Origin: Gymnopilus junonius
Taxonomy: Eukaryota > Basidiomycota > Agaricomycetes > Agaricales > Galerinaceae
Length of the DNA stretch: 64,000 nt
Direction of reading: 5' to 3'
Assembly: GCA_015501075.1 (NCBI GenBank)
Contig: JADNYJ010000015.1
Location: forward strand, 310,001-374,000
Shown here: positions 49,899-61,840 of the stretch, piece by piece
Position numbering within the stretch: the stretch's first letter is position 1
Layout of the letters: each line of letters opens with the position of its first letter
The notes under the pieces: model-generated
Told to the model about the DNA's origin: nothing
What the model saw: only the letters and a program-made list of their open reading frames with translations
Database searches by the model: none
Translations under genes and position numbers: made by a program

Positions 49899-50004
49899 GG
49901 CGACTGCAGTGTCTCGCTCACATTTCAGGTTTAAATGTCTTTTCCCACGATCTGAAATAGCCACTGTGCTTGCTGAGGTAATCGGGCTTCTCCAAACAGC
50001 GCCC
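49899..50004. promoter_or_regulatory. bidirectional promoter of DUF1295 gene and SDE2
   Basis: 106 bases separate divergent start codons. I see no defined factor site. Confidence 0.45.
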
Positions 50005-50884
50005 ATGATGAGCACCAGTGTCCTCGTTCAAGCCTTTGCACCCTTCCCTACTCTTTCTCTCTCAGTATTGCCAAATGCAGCGGTATCTGACCTCATTCCA
50101 TTGCTTCACGACAGATACCCTTCTTTCCCGCTTTCCCTGTCCTCATCACTTGCCTTCTCGACTCACTCTGGCCATGTTCCTCCTGCTCAGGCCCTCATCT
50201 CAGACCTCAGACCAGTTGATGCTCCAAATGCACTCGTCACCCTTCGATTGACCCCGAGGGTCCTCGGTGGTAAGGGTGGTTTCGGTAGTCAGTTGAGGGC
50301 TGCCGGTGGCCGCATGAGTAGCCAGAAGACAAGCAACAACGACTCGTGTCGTGATCTTAACGGCAGACGGTTGAGCACCATTAAGGAGGCGAAGAAGTGC
50401 GTTGTTTAATATTCCTTTGTCCCTTCTTACTCACAGTCTCCTTAGGCTTGCTGATTACATCGAAAGCGAACCTGCCCGCTTAGCAGCCAAAGCCGAGGCC
50501 CAAAAGCAAAAGCTTGTAAACCTCGAACGCAAACTCGGAATCGACACATCTTCATCCAGCAAGTCCTCAGATCCAAATGCGTCTCCTGACGTTCTTGCAG
50601 GCAAGAAGCACCGTTTCGACGATACCGAATACCTCGAGAAGAGCCATGAGCTCAAAGAAGGCGTCAAGAACGCTGTATCGGCTGCCCTTCTAAAGAAGAA
50701 GAAGAAAGCCAAGCTTTCTCATTCCCCAGATGAGGGTTCCTCGAAAGCTTCCGACCCGAACAAGGAAGAAGAGAAAGAGAAGAGTACTGTTGACAAGAAT
50801 GCTGCTGCTGTCAAGGCTGCGCTGGAAAGTGCACGGCCTGCCCATCCAACGCCTGCGGTGGTATTGGAAGCTGTTGGCGCATAA
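50005..50884 (+). CDS. SDE2: SDE2 splicing/genome-stability protein with cleavable ubiquitin-like domain
   Basis: Two exons (to 50396 and 50446-50884) give about 275 residues. The N terminus ([20 protein letters not shown]) is a ubiquitin-like fold ending in [20 protein letters not shown]. The GGKGG is the conserved processing site after which family members are cleaved by deubiquitinases, releasing a C-terminal part that starts with Lys. The Sde2 domain follows: [38 protein letters not shown]. The rest is charged and low-complexity with a basic KKKKKAK patch. In fission yeast the processed protein joins the spliceosome; in human it acts at replication forks. Two adjacent ATGs (50005 and 50008) could start it. 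Confidence 0.92.
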
Positions 50885-51313
50885 TCCAAGATTTCCTTTG
50901 TACTTTATTGTAATATGTATAATCTTGTTCTTCTTTGATATTTAGATTTATCAGGATAAGAGCAAGCACAACATTCTATGGCAAGTACCTTTTGATCTCG
51001 ACGTTACATAGAAAAAAGGGTGTACACCTTTACATAGAGTTTATCCTCGTCCTCTTCAACTATCAGTGTTTCCGCCCACAACGCTGTAGTTGACGACTCC
51101 GGCGAATGTATCGCCACCCTGTGTCGGGTCTACAAGGGAGCACAACTGAAGGTACATCCGAGTCAGCGGTCCTCGACTGTCAGGCGTCAAATGTGATTGG
51201 GTAGGAACAGATGTTTATGGTAAATCCGAAGGACCGAAAAATGGCGATCAGATTTACAATTTCTCCAACTCAAGACCCCAACACCCTCCTGATACCCAGC
51301 GTATCGAACAACG
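50885..51313. other. intergenic region before homoaconitase
   Basis: About 430 bases. The first part is the SDE2 3' UTR; the remainder should be the homoaconitase promoter. A short open frame beginning ATG at 51240 overlaps the homoaconitase start in another frame and could be an upstream ORF, but nothing supports its translation. Confidence 0.4.
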
Positions 51314-53582
51314 ATGCGGCCACCCTCCTCCTGGGTCCGCCAGTACAGTCGATATACCTCACTGAGGTTTCTGGCGACGATAGCCAATAACCAGTCAGCT
51401 GTGCCTCAGACGATTATAGAAAAGGTTGTTCAAAAATATGCAGTCGGTCTACCGGAAGGCAAAGTGGTCAAAGCTGGCGACTATGTCATGATTCGTCCCG
51501 AGCATGTCATGACACACGATAATACAGGGCCTGTAGTATCAAAGTACGTCGCTAGACTTCTTATTTATGTGAATCCTTATTGATTTCTATTGGTAAAGGT
51601 TTAAATCGATAGGGGCAACACGGATACACGACCCCTCGCAGCCCGTCTTCACCCTCGACCACGATGTTCAGAATAAATCTCCAAAGAACCTCTCTAAATA
51701 TTCCATGATCGAGCAGTTTGCCCGTACCCACGGCGTCGACTTCTACCCAGCCGGTCGAGGCATCGGACACCAAGTCCTCGTTGAAGAAGGTTATGCTTTC
51801 CCTTACACGCTTACAGTCGCAAGCGACAGCCACAGTAACATGTACGGTGGTGTCGGTTGTGTCGGTACACCTATAGTCCGGACGGATGCTGCTGCGTTAT
51901 GGGCGACGGGCAAGACTTGGTGGCAGGTTCCTCGTATGGTCAAGGTCGAGCTCAAGGGCCGTCTTGCGCCTGGTGTAACTGGTAAAGACGTGATCGTCGC
52001 GTTGTGTGGATCATTCAACAAGGACGAAGTGCTCAATGGCGCAATAGAGTTCACTGGCGAAGGCGTCAGCGCTCTTGGCGTGGACGATCGGTTGACAATT
52101 GCTAATATGACAACGGAGTGGGGCGCGTTGGCAGGTGTATTCCCCGTTGACGAGACTCTACTAAAGTGGTACGACGTGGTGCTGAAGAAATTGGAACTAA
52201 GAACGTTTGCCTCTTCTCCTGGTATCCCCCCTCCACCTGCTCATCCGAGAATAAACAAGGAAAGATTGCAAGCGCTTAGGACGAACAAATTATCCTCGGA
52301 TCCTGGTGCTGAATACTCCTCTCATCTTGTGTTCGACCTCTCTACTCTCGTACCGCACGTCTCTGGCCCCAATAGCGTCAAGGTTTCCACTCCCTTACCC
52401 GTGTTAGAGGAAAAGCACATCCCGATTCAAAAGGCATACCTCGTCAGCTGTACCAACTCGCGCGTGTCAGATATCGCTGCTGCAGCTGCAGTTGTAAAGG
52501 GTCATAAGATCGCTCCCGGAGTCGAATTCTACATCGCCGCTGCGAGCTCTGCTGTCCAGCAAGAGTCGGAAGCGAAAGGTGACTGGGAAACACTTGTTCT
52601 CGCAGGTGCCAAACCTCTGCCTGCTGGGTGTGGACCCTGCATTGGATTGGGTACCGGCTTATTGGAGGAAGGTCAGACGGGTATTAGTGCTACTAACAGG
52701 AATTATAAAGGACGCATGGGACATCCTAATGCTCAGGCATACCTTGCTAGTCCCGCTGTAGTAGCAGCAAGTGCGATTAAGGGATACATCTGTGGTCCGG
52801 ATTCACTGGATCCCCAGGCCTTACCGCCAGTCCGTGCACCTACATTCTCCATTGAAGAAGAAGGCGCAAAGGCCTCGTCCTCTGCGGCTTCCACGGCCAA
52901 AGAGCCTCTCTTACCTGAATTCCCTGCGTTTTTCTATGGCCCTCTACTATTTGCCCCCCAAGACAACTTGAACACGGACGGTATTTACCCCGGAAAATAC
53001 ACCTACCAAGATGACATCACACTTGCGCGTCAAGCAGAGGTGGTCATGGAGAACTACGATCCAAGCTTCGCGGCTCTCGTCTCCACCCTTGTCCAACAAC
53101 GACAGAAGGCAGGACAGACCATCCCCCAAGCCGAAGCCACTAAAGAAGGCGTCGTCCTCGTATCAGGATACAACTTCGGCACAGGTTCCTCCCGCGAACA
53201 AGCAGCTACCGCTCTCAAAGCGGCTGGTGTACCCGTCGTCATTGCCGGTTCCTTCGGTGACATCTTCAAGCGCAATGCCATTAATAATGGGCTCGTATGC
53301 CTCGAATGCCCCGAGCTTGTCGCTGACCTTACCGAGGCCTATGCTAAAAATGGAAAGAGAGGCGCTGGGGGAAATGATGGAGAGCTGACAGTGGATAAGG
53401 GGTTACATGTGCGCGTGGGGATGGAGGACGGACAGGTCGTAGTAACGGGAGGTTTGCCTGGGGTGGAAAGTAAGAAGGTGTACAAAGTTAAACCTGTTGG
53501 TGCGAGTGTGCAGGAGTTGTGGTTGTGTGGCGGATTGGAGGGGTATATTCTGAAGGAAATTAAAGGCCAGGCAACGGCTTAG
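51314..53582 (+). CDS. LYS4: homoaconitase, mitochondrial
   Basis: Two exons (51314-51543 and 51599-53582) sum to 2214 bases, 737 residues. The enzyme acts in the alpha-aminoadipate lysine pathway, converting homoaconitate to homoisocitrate with a 4Fe-4S cluster. The start gives a presequence, [20 protein letters not shown]. Catalytic features: [52 protein letters not shown], cluster Cys in [17 protein letters not shown] and the CxxC in [13 protein letters not shown]. The C-terminal swivel domain has [14 protein letters not shown] and [20 protein letters not shown] followed by [19 protein letters not shown]. The Fe-S Cys triad is complete and the length is normal. The stop is TAG at 53580-53582. 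Confidence 0.95.
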
Positions 53583-53757
53583 GCGTAGGCTTGTACAGAA
53601 AAAGTAAAAGTAGTCGCCATCTTTTCATTGGACCTAATTGCACATTATAAAAAAGGACTTGGGATATTCCTAAAAACATGCCAATGTCTGCTTGTGAGTT
53701 CTTTCTCTTCTTTTTTGCGAACTTACAGCATCTTTTGCAGCTCAGGACTCATACATC

Positions 53758-55185
53758 TTGTGGTGGCCTTTGCCCAAAAAGGTAAAAATGGGATTCAGTG
53801 GTCATGATGATCCAAATACACTAACTTGGCAAAGCATCTCAACGTCGTTCTCTCAACACGTCTCATCTATGCCTCATGCGTTCCAAACCAGTTTTCCAGA
53901 TCTCCCTTTTGACCATTATGGCAAGGCGCGGCTCTACGCTGAGTTTCATAGTTGCCCCCGACGACGCCTCCTAGTACCGATCTTGAGACTCTCACACGAT
54001 GGAATACCTTCCCCCGCGACATTCACAAAGCTATCCTAAGTGGAACTGAACATGCCAATGTGTCTTCGGCACCTTTTTCTCTTGGCCAAATTTCAAAACA
54101 AGAAACGTCTCAAGCGAAGCTTCGCTCCGCGCCCACGCAAAATGCGAATTACTTGAACGAGTCGAAGTGGTTTCGAATATGCTGGGTCTTAGAGAATTCC
54201 CTGGTGCAGGTAGCGGAGGATTTTCCATGGTTCAAGGGTCCTGAGCAGCCGCGCTCGAAATTGATTGTGCGTGTAGCGGTAAGAAGTTTGTTTTAAGGGT
54301 AATTTAACTACGCCTTGTCTAGGTTGAGTATAAAACTTGGCGGGAGGCCGACCTCCCCGCTGTGTTTGAAGGCAAGCATGATGATGCTCTAGGCTGACGG
54401 ACCTTGGAAATTCTCCAGCAAACTTATGATTTTTAATGACAACAGTTCGGTATCCTTACCAACTGGACGCGCGCCTTGTTCCTGTGCCGCTCTGAAATGA
54501 GCAAGATTCTGGAGTACTGTCCACTCGAACTAGTAGGCGGATCAATCTCAAATCTCAACGGTGAAAGCATGGGTCGAATGCTCTTGCTGACTGAGGATGA
54601 CTGGTTCCATGCATCTCCCTCTCGAAACTCTGGGATCTCATCCACTGCAACGACAGAAAGGAGAAAAGCAGTTGCAATCGCTGAAAGCTATGACACGAAC
54701 CCCATTAACGGTGAATACCAGTGTCTGCCTCTTGACTTGGGCCTCTGCCTCTTCGACCTGAGCTCTGGTCATATTGGTCGAATAGTAAAGGGACTCCTCC
54801 AGCAATCCGCCGAGGAAGGTGATCTCCTAGTTATGTACAAAATGGTGGATGTCTTGCGCGACCGCGATGCAGTGTTTATGCGGAAGATAAAGCCAGCGCA
54901 TACGCGGCTCTGCGGAATCTTCAAGGCCAGGTGACTTATGGCTTCCGTAGTATCTGGGAGATTCTGCGTGTGCTTGTTCTGCCACCTGCTGGTCGTGCCA
55001 TTGATGAAAACGGATGCATTGACCAGGAACTCCGCAACGAGATGAGGTTGATCCTCCAAAGCATTCACGACGCTGGGTATGTTCATGGCGACATTGCACG
55101 GTGTAACTTTTGTAGGACGGAAAGTGGTGGTATTTTATTGGTGAACCTGGGAGGTGTCGACGTGCTAAAGATACATCTGAGCTAG
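53758..55185 (+). pseudogene. fungal kinase-like (FunK1-type) gene, degenerate
   Basis: The 5' part gives WNTFPRDIHKAILSGTE and ESKWFRICWVLENSLVQVAE; the middle gives RSEMSKILEYCPLELVGGSI and PLDLGLCLFDLSSGHIGRI. The 3' part has a kinase catalytic-loop look-alike, AGYVHGDIARCNF (about 55075-55110), followed by GGILLVNLGG where active relatives have a DxG/DFD. The metal-binding Asp therefore reads Asn. Frames change near 54035 and 54400-54450; the second has stops (GCTGA, TTTAA) that I could not remove with a clean intron. It resembles the expanded agaricomycete kinase-like families, which contain many dead copies. An intact but divergent gene is possible. Confidence 0.5.
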
Positions 55186-55310
55186 ATCAGGAGATGAATG
55201 AAGTAGATCATTTGTAGGTTACAGTCATAGAGATAGGTGCCTGCATTCCAGTCGCATACATAGGACATAATAACGTAAAGAGATCATTGAGGTAGGAGTA
55301 CAATTCATTT

Positions 55311-57306
55311 TTACAACGCACTATTCCAAATATTCCTTCCATTGACATGAGTGTCTGGGATATCATTCGTAGCTTTGACTATCGCATCGGGGGAGAACTG
55401 CTCGCTTAGGACAGCCAGTTTTGATCTGTATTCGTCTACGCCGATGTAGGCGCCGCACATACGACGTTTGCCATTGAAAGCCGAGCGACCGTGCAGGACG
55501 CGGTGGTTGTCGACGACTAGTCGTGGCTAGATAGGCAAAAAGATCACCATGGAAGGATAGCTAAATGACTTACGAACTGCGGTACCAGGTCGAAGTTGTA
55601 CCCAGTATTCCGAATCTGCACTGGTCAGGCATTCGTTCCATAACCTGATAGCATCGTACCTAGAAAGTAGAGCAATTAGTTCAATGGCCAATCATAATAA
55701 TCAAAGGAGTTTGCAAAAACATACCACTTCTCGACCAGCTCAGGAGTAAGGTGATTCATCACACTTCTGTCATCATTATTCCACCGCACTTGTATTAGCT
55801 CACCCGTCGTAGAATCATGTCGAAGCACTGGATAGCCGGATTGTGGGTATGGGGTGTACAGCTCGCTTGGCTCACCCGCTGCGTGTGCAGGTACTGGGAC
55901 GCGTGAAAGGAGGTCGTAGGCTTCCGGATGGAGCTCTTTCATGATGGAAGCGGCGTAGAAGCCATCAACGAGGAGTGTTTCGCCGCCTGTTCCTTCTGTG
56001 TGTGAGAGGAGGTGGAAGAGTTGGAGGCCACATGGGTCGGTCTGTTTTATCTCGAAGTGAACAAGAGGTCAGAGTAAGGAAACGATTGACTCACAAAGTA
56101 GGTGTTGTCCGTGTGTGCGCCAAGAGCCAGCGTTGTATATGCCGTATCGCCTTTTGCTAGATCTGAAGTAAAGTCCCAGAATTTGCCATCTGAAATGGCA
56201 ATCAGGTCGGCGAAACACGGTGGCAAATCAAAAAAAGCTGACATTGAGTTTCTCTGATGAAACCTATTCGTAAAGCTAGTTGCTCTGTAGCTTCTGGGGT
56301 CGCAGGAACGCCAGATACGAAACAGAAACCGAATTCATACTACACGTTCCCATTAGTAGCCTACTTGGCACGGGAAAGAGCGAGTACTGACGACGTTCGA
56401 AAGCCATTTATAGAGACCTCGGTTGTCCGGAGCCATTACATCCTCATAAGCAATGATTGGTGGTGATTGTTGGATTTTTGAGCCCCATAAGATTTTTCTG
56501 TGACGGCCGATGTCGCTTTCAGCAAATGTAACTGAGGATGGTAGTATTTGCTCACTCGCTGGATGATTGATGTTTTTTCAGTGATGGGTCATAAGAGTTA
56601 TGGTGGAGCCAGGACCATGGATATAACGAAACGTGTGGTTCCTTGGACGGCCCTTGAGGGTTGGTCAGGAGCCAGTAAAAGACGAGACGACTGTGTAAAG
56701 CTTACAAGTTACTTCAAGACCAAGAGGGGTTGCTTCTGCATGGAGTGGGGTGAGATCTTTGGGAATCTATAGAGACGGACATTAAAGAAGAGAGCTAAAT
56801 GGAAGGGTTATTACTCACATCGAAGGTATTAAACAAGCGCTGTTTTGTGACGGGGTGAAAGCATTTCGGGCATCGGCAATGGTCCCTCAGCCATATGTTG
56901 TGGCTATACGAACGAGATGCATAAGGGATGATGAGTAAAAAAGAGTCAAGACGCACAACCGAGACCAAGTCTGGGGGTCCCAACCGATGGCTACCTGGTT
57001 TCCATCTAGACTGATAATAGGCAGATCATCAACTGCCAGGAGGTCTGTGAGGTGCTGGGGATCATCCGAGTAGGATGGCTTTGGAGCAGCTACTGTTGCA
57101 GATGCTGATGAACGGGACGGATGAGTGGTAAATGATCTTGTATGGGGCTGGAAGGATTGGAGGGAAATGAGCAGGAGCGGAGGGCAGCCTGGGGTCAGAT
57201 AGGGCGATAGGGCATGGGAGCGGCAGAAAAAGGGCCGAGTGAGACCCTGCAGCGGATGCGGTCTGCTGAGAGCCTGCAGCGAGCGAGCGAGAGGTTGCTT
57301 GAGCAT
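55311..57306 (-). CDS. trimethyllysine dioxygenase-like Fe(II)/2-oxoglutarate enzyme
   Basis: Carnitine-pathway type dioxygenase. The start at 57304-57306 gives an Arg-rich leader (MLKQPLARSLQALSRPHPL) likely targeting mitochondria. The N-terminal DUF971-like domain contains HNIWLRDHCRCPKCFHPVTK with Cys ligands for zinc. The TauD domain carries the iron site HTDNTYF (H-x-D) and the distal His in VVVDNHRVLHGR, with RSAFNGKRRMCGAYIGVDEY completing the 2-oxoglutarate side. It ends DTHVNGRNIWNSAL with TAA at 55311-55313. Introns are numerous. A region around 56330-56800, between FVSGVPATPEATEQLALRIG and the N-terminal domain, is the least certain part of the model. Gamma-butyrobetaine dioxygenase is the alternative assignment. 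Confidence 0.82.
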
Positions 57307-57429
57307 TGGTCAAAGAGAACAGTTGCAAGTCTAAAGATAGACCGCTCCAACCCTAACCTATTCTCTCTAACAATGCATTTGCTCTGTACCCATTCTCTAT
57401 GCTCTATACCACATTCTATTCTTTAAATA

Positions 57430-60400
57430 ATGCCTCCAGCAGGTCATTATTATGACTATACCACAAACCAGTCAGTCGCCGTCTACTTCACTTCTATTTG
57501 CTACTGAATAGAGCAACAGATACGTGCCAGATTCACCAGACACTTTCTTTGCCCATGTACAGCCCCCAACCGAAGATTCTGAGCAGACCCCTCCGTCGCC
57601 CCCTTCAAAGCACCGTCGCAGCATTGCTCGCCCCTCGCAGGTCCAGCAGTCAAATTCTCCAAGCCCACAGTCGCTCAAACGCAGTAGTACGAGCCATGGT
57701 CCGTCACAGCAGGTCCGCAAAGAGCGCGAACGGCAACTCGCAAATACCCCTCGAGAGGCTCTCATTCAGCTTGCCATCGGCAAGGAGCATGATGCCAGGG
57801 AAGCAAAGCATCTACTGGCTTCTGCTATTCTTCAAGTCGAGTCGTTCAGGGACAGGCTAAGGCGAGAGGAGGAAGCGAGAAGGGCTTTGGAAGAGGAAAC
57901 CCATGTTTTGGGTGTCAAGACCACAAAGGCTATTCTTGATTCACAAAAGGAAACCCTGAGTGCCAAGGAGGAGGTTGGAACCTACAAACTCAAGCTTGAA
58001 AATGTCGAACGCGAGTTGTAAGTTGTTGAATGGCTAATTCTTGTTTTATATTGATATCATCCGGTGCAGAAAACGGGCAAAGGATGTCGTAAGGATTGTT
58101 GAAAAAGAGCGGGACGAAGCTGATAAAGCTCTTGTCCGTGCTCGTACTACTGCACGCACTCTCAAGGAGCAGAATATTCTCTTGCAAGCTCAGGAAGAAG
58201 GTCGACGAATGGGCTTTGAGGAAGGCTTGCGACAGGGTCGACTCCTCCAGGAGGCGGCTATGCCCCTCGAATCTGAACCGGTGGTTGTCCAGCAACCTGA
58301 GCCCCAACCCAAAGACCGTAAACGGTCTGTAGATTCAAACCCTTCGTCGTCGAAACATACCTCCCGTCGTCATGATCGTAGATCCAGCAACCCCTCCCAC
58401 GAAACCGAAGCAGCAATCGCAGCTCTGACCAAAATCCACGAAGATGAGACGCTCCGTATTCGCTCCCAGCTCAGCAAAATCGAGGCTGATTTGGACAGGA
58501 CCATTCAAGAAAAGAAAGACGCCGAGAGGGAACGCCAGGCTTTGTTGGAGCTCAGGCAGCGAGCGGAAGCCGAGAATCAAAGACGTCAATTAGAACGAGA
58601 GAAGGAGAGGATGGTGTTGGAAAGGGAGAAAGAGGAGTTGAAAAGGAGGGACTCGGAGAGGGTGAGAAGAATCAAAGAAGAACATCGACGCGTTGAGGAG
58701 GAGCATGCAATGGAGTTGAGGGAATTGAAGAAGGAAAAAGAGAGGTTGGAAAGAGAGAAAGCAGACATCCAAGCGAGAACAAGGGAAGATGTAGAACGAG
58801 AAAGGGAACGCTTGAAAAAGGCCGAAGAGGAACTGGAACGCGAAAAGGAGAGGGAGCGCGAACGGGAGAAAGAAAACCGCGAAGATACCGCTGCTGCAAT
58901 CACTGCTGCGGTGAATGCAGCCATAGAGGCAACAACCTCTCATGTGTCAAGCCCGGAAGCGCCTCCGTTCAAATCCCGAAACTATCAACGCCTACCTTAT
59001 ATTCCAATGCCGCCGCCGCCTGTCGATGCTGTGCCCACTGCAATCGTAATGCCCACTTCTTCCGCGACTACACCTGGTCCGCCGTTCGGTGTTCCCTTGA
59101 CCAATTCGGTTGGCTCTCAGAGAGGTCACCGACGACGAGACTCATCCTCTTCGGTAGCTTCTACAGCTCAGTATGATATGTTGCAGCCGCCCACTGGCCG
59201 TGACAGAGGATTGGGTGTCATTCCTGAAGATGCGAGTGTGCGAGCACCAAGTCCGAGCCATGTTGTTCCCGCTTCCATGCCCATGCCTACAGTGCCGGAT
59301 TGGGTTCAGGATGGGAACAACGATGGCTGGAGGTCGAACGTGAGTTTTCCTTATTATACACCATCTTCAAGATCTGGGCTTGTTGACGATCATCCTCCTT
59401 GCAGACGCCTGGCTGGCAATCGAGTTCTCTCCCACCATCTGTTGTTACCGGAGGCGCACCGCAATGGCCTGAACCCAATGTGCCGAGCATTGTTGGGGGT
59501 ACTCAATCGAGTACTGCACCTCAATGGCCTGAACCCAATGTGTCAAACATCGTTGGAGGTTCGTCTGCCTCTGGATCCGGGGCACCTCAGTGGCCAGAGC
59601 CTACTGTGCCCAGTATCGTCCCTTCGAGAAGCGACAAGTCGACTCCTCAGTGGCCGGAGGCTACCGTACCCAAGATAGGTGGTGGGCCGGCTCAATTCCC
59701 TGAACCGACTATACCTAACGTCGTTCCGGGACGGTCGCTGTCAAGAGCTGGAAGAAGTTCCCTATTCCCGAGCCCACTATACCCAACATAGTTCCTGGAC
59801 GCTCCCCATCAGGAAGCGGGGGAGCAGCAGCCCAATTTCCTCAGCCTACTATACCTAACATAGTTCCCGGACGGTCTCCGTCGGGAAATGGGGGCTCAGC
59901 AGCTCAATTCCCTGAACCTACTATTCCGAACATAGTTCCAGAACGTTCTCAGTCAAGGGCTGGAGGATCGACTCAATTCCATGAGTCCACTGTTCCCAAC
60001 GTTGTCGGACGGTCTCCGTCAGGAAACGGAGGAGCTCAATTCCCTGAACCAACTATACCCAATATAGTTCCAGGACGATCTTCATCGCAGAGTGGAGGAG
60101 CCTTATTCCCCGAGCTTACCATTCCCAACATAGTTCCAGGACGGTCTCCATCTGGAAGTGGGGGTTCAGCGGCTCAATTCCCCGAGCCTACCATTCCGAA
60201 CATAGTTCCGGGACGCTCTCCGTCAAGAGCTGGAGGATCGGCTCAATTCCCTGAGCCGACTGTCCCCAATATTGTCGGACGTTCCCCATCTAGAGCAGGT
60301 AACGGAACCCCTTCATGGCCCGAACCTGGTGTTCCTAACATCGTTCAGCCGGGTGTGAGTGGGGGGAAACCACAGTGGCCAGAGCCTTCAGTGCCTAATA

Positions 60401-61420
60401 TAGTGGAAAGACCCTTGTCAAGGACAGGCGGCGGTACGCCTCGGTGGTCAAGTCCTGGTGTGTCGAACAGTCGTGGAATGGGCTCAGGAGCGCCTTCGAG
60501 TCCTTATACAAATCCTAACCTCCTTGCCCCCTCTAATCCCAACCCACTGTTACGCCGGACATCGAGTGGAAGCACAGGTTCTTACGAGATCCGTATTGAG
60601 CCACCTGTACGTATTCATCCTCGTTGTACTTCTATCAAATTTCTTCCTTCTCTTCTCTCTCTCAAGTGATTCGTACGCAACACCTTTTACTAATCTCGCT
60701 CGTTTTTATCAATAGTCACGTCCATCGTCAAGTACGAATAATAGAGAAGATGACGCAAACGGGACCTACTTGAGTCCAAACCACCAACCGGCTCCTTTGC
60801 CTGTCGTACCACGAGGCTCAAGTAGATTCGGGTACAATGGTCCCCCGACTCAGCCCAATTCGCCCGTGGTGCTTCCTGGACCTATACCATCCAACTTCGT
60901 TGCCCAGACGTTTACAGACAGGAATGGAGTCTCTACCCCGCTTTGGCAGGCCAACTCATTGCCTGATACGACTCCGCCTGTGATACCTGGCGTTACGACC
61001 TCTACGGGCTCGCAGAAGTATGGTAACCCGCTCCATAAGGACAAGGATGAAGATGGGCCTCCAGTCTTCCCTCGCTCACCCAAGTCGCCTAATAGGAGGC
61101 TCTCGGGTACACCTGCACCTGGAACGTGGGGCTCAGGTGGATGGACGGGCAGTGGTGGTGGTGGCTTGACGCCTGCTTCGTCCATGCGCGATCTTCCTGG
61201 TGTCGGGGGTGGCAATAGGACGTCTGTCTTTGGGGGTGTGATGAATTCACCTGCGCAACCGGCCATGTCGATGCCTGAACCTACTGTTCCGTTTATCCCA
61301 CCTCCACCTGAAGAGATTGAGGACGACAATGGGTTTGACCAGACTACGATGCAGAATACGGCGATGAATGCGACGATTGGGAAGAAGACTGGTGGGGGGA
61401 AGAAAAAGAAGAAGAGGTGA
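57430..61420 (+). CDS. coiled-coil protein with proline-rich tandem repeats
   Basis: Unrecognised large protein. The first exon, MPPAGHYYDYTTN, at 57430 joins QYVPDSPDTFFAHVQPPT. Order of regions: Ser/Pro-rich start; a long coiled coil from about 57770 to 58900, very rich in Glu, Arg and Lys; a Pro/Ser linker; a tandem repeat block (59420-60480); a Pro/Gly/Ser tail; and a basic end (GGGKKKKKR, TGA at 61418-61420). Introns are near 58021-58070, 59340-59404 and 60607-60716. Within the repeats, near 59765-59778, the frame shifts by one base (a repeat that should read FPEP has lost one C). This is either an assembly error, a real frameshift or a polymorphism. The overall build suggests a scaffold or polarity protein, but that is a guess. 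Confidence 0.7.
59420..60480 (+). repeat. coding tandem repeat, unit about 75 bases
   Basis: About a dozen imperfect units inside the coiled-coil gene. Early units read APQWPEPNVPSIVGG; later ones read FPEPTIPNIVPGRSPS with a variable Gly/Ser/Arg/Ala spacer. The core (W/F)PEPxxPNIV is conserved and spacers differ in length by a few codons, typical of unequal crossing-over within a gene. Confidence 0.85.
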
Positions 61421-61840
61421 TCTAATGCTTGATTTCTCTGCTTTGATCTTTTGGTATATTTTATTCCTTTTCTATGTGGTTTCTTGCTTTATTCGTGTGC
61501 TTGTGTTATTCTTCACGTTATACCCTTTCACTCATCAACGGGCCAATACTTTTTTTCATCAGTATTATGCTTTTTTATTTGTTGGAGGACTCTCTTGTAT
61601 GTACTTCTGTGTTGTATGTAGTGTTCATTATTTCGATATCAAAATACTGATCAAACGGTGACGAGAACCAAATGAGAAAAGCCGATCCTTAAGAAAGATC
61701 GAGTCATTTGCGAAGAGAAGAGCACATAAATTACGTAATGCGAACGTGTTCGGAGGATTTCGCATATCGGCCGAAAGCCGACGCGCTTGGAATAAAAAGT
61801 TGTGGAGGACTAACTTGTTGGTTCATCCAATCCTACCACC
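61421..61840. other. intergenic region before ILV5
   Basis: 3' UTR of the repeat protein followed by the ILV5 promoter. Strongly T-rich between 61430 and 61600. No gene. Confidence 0.45.

Noticed and set aside
59420..60480. CRISPR-like or satellite array
   Set aside because: The repeat unit is a multiple of three overall, lies in a coding frame and encodes a conserved peptide core, so it is a coding tandem repeat.
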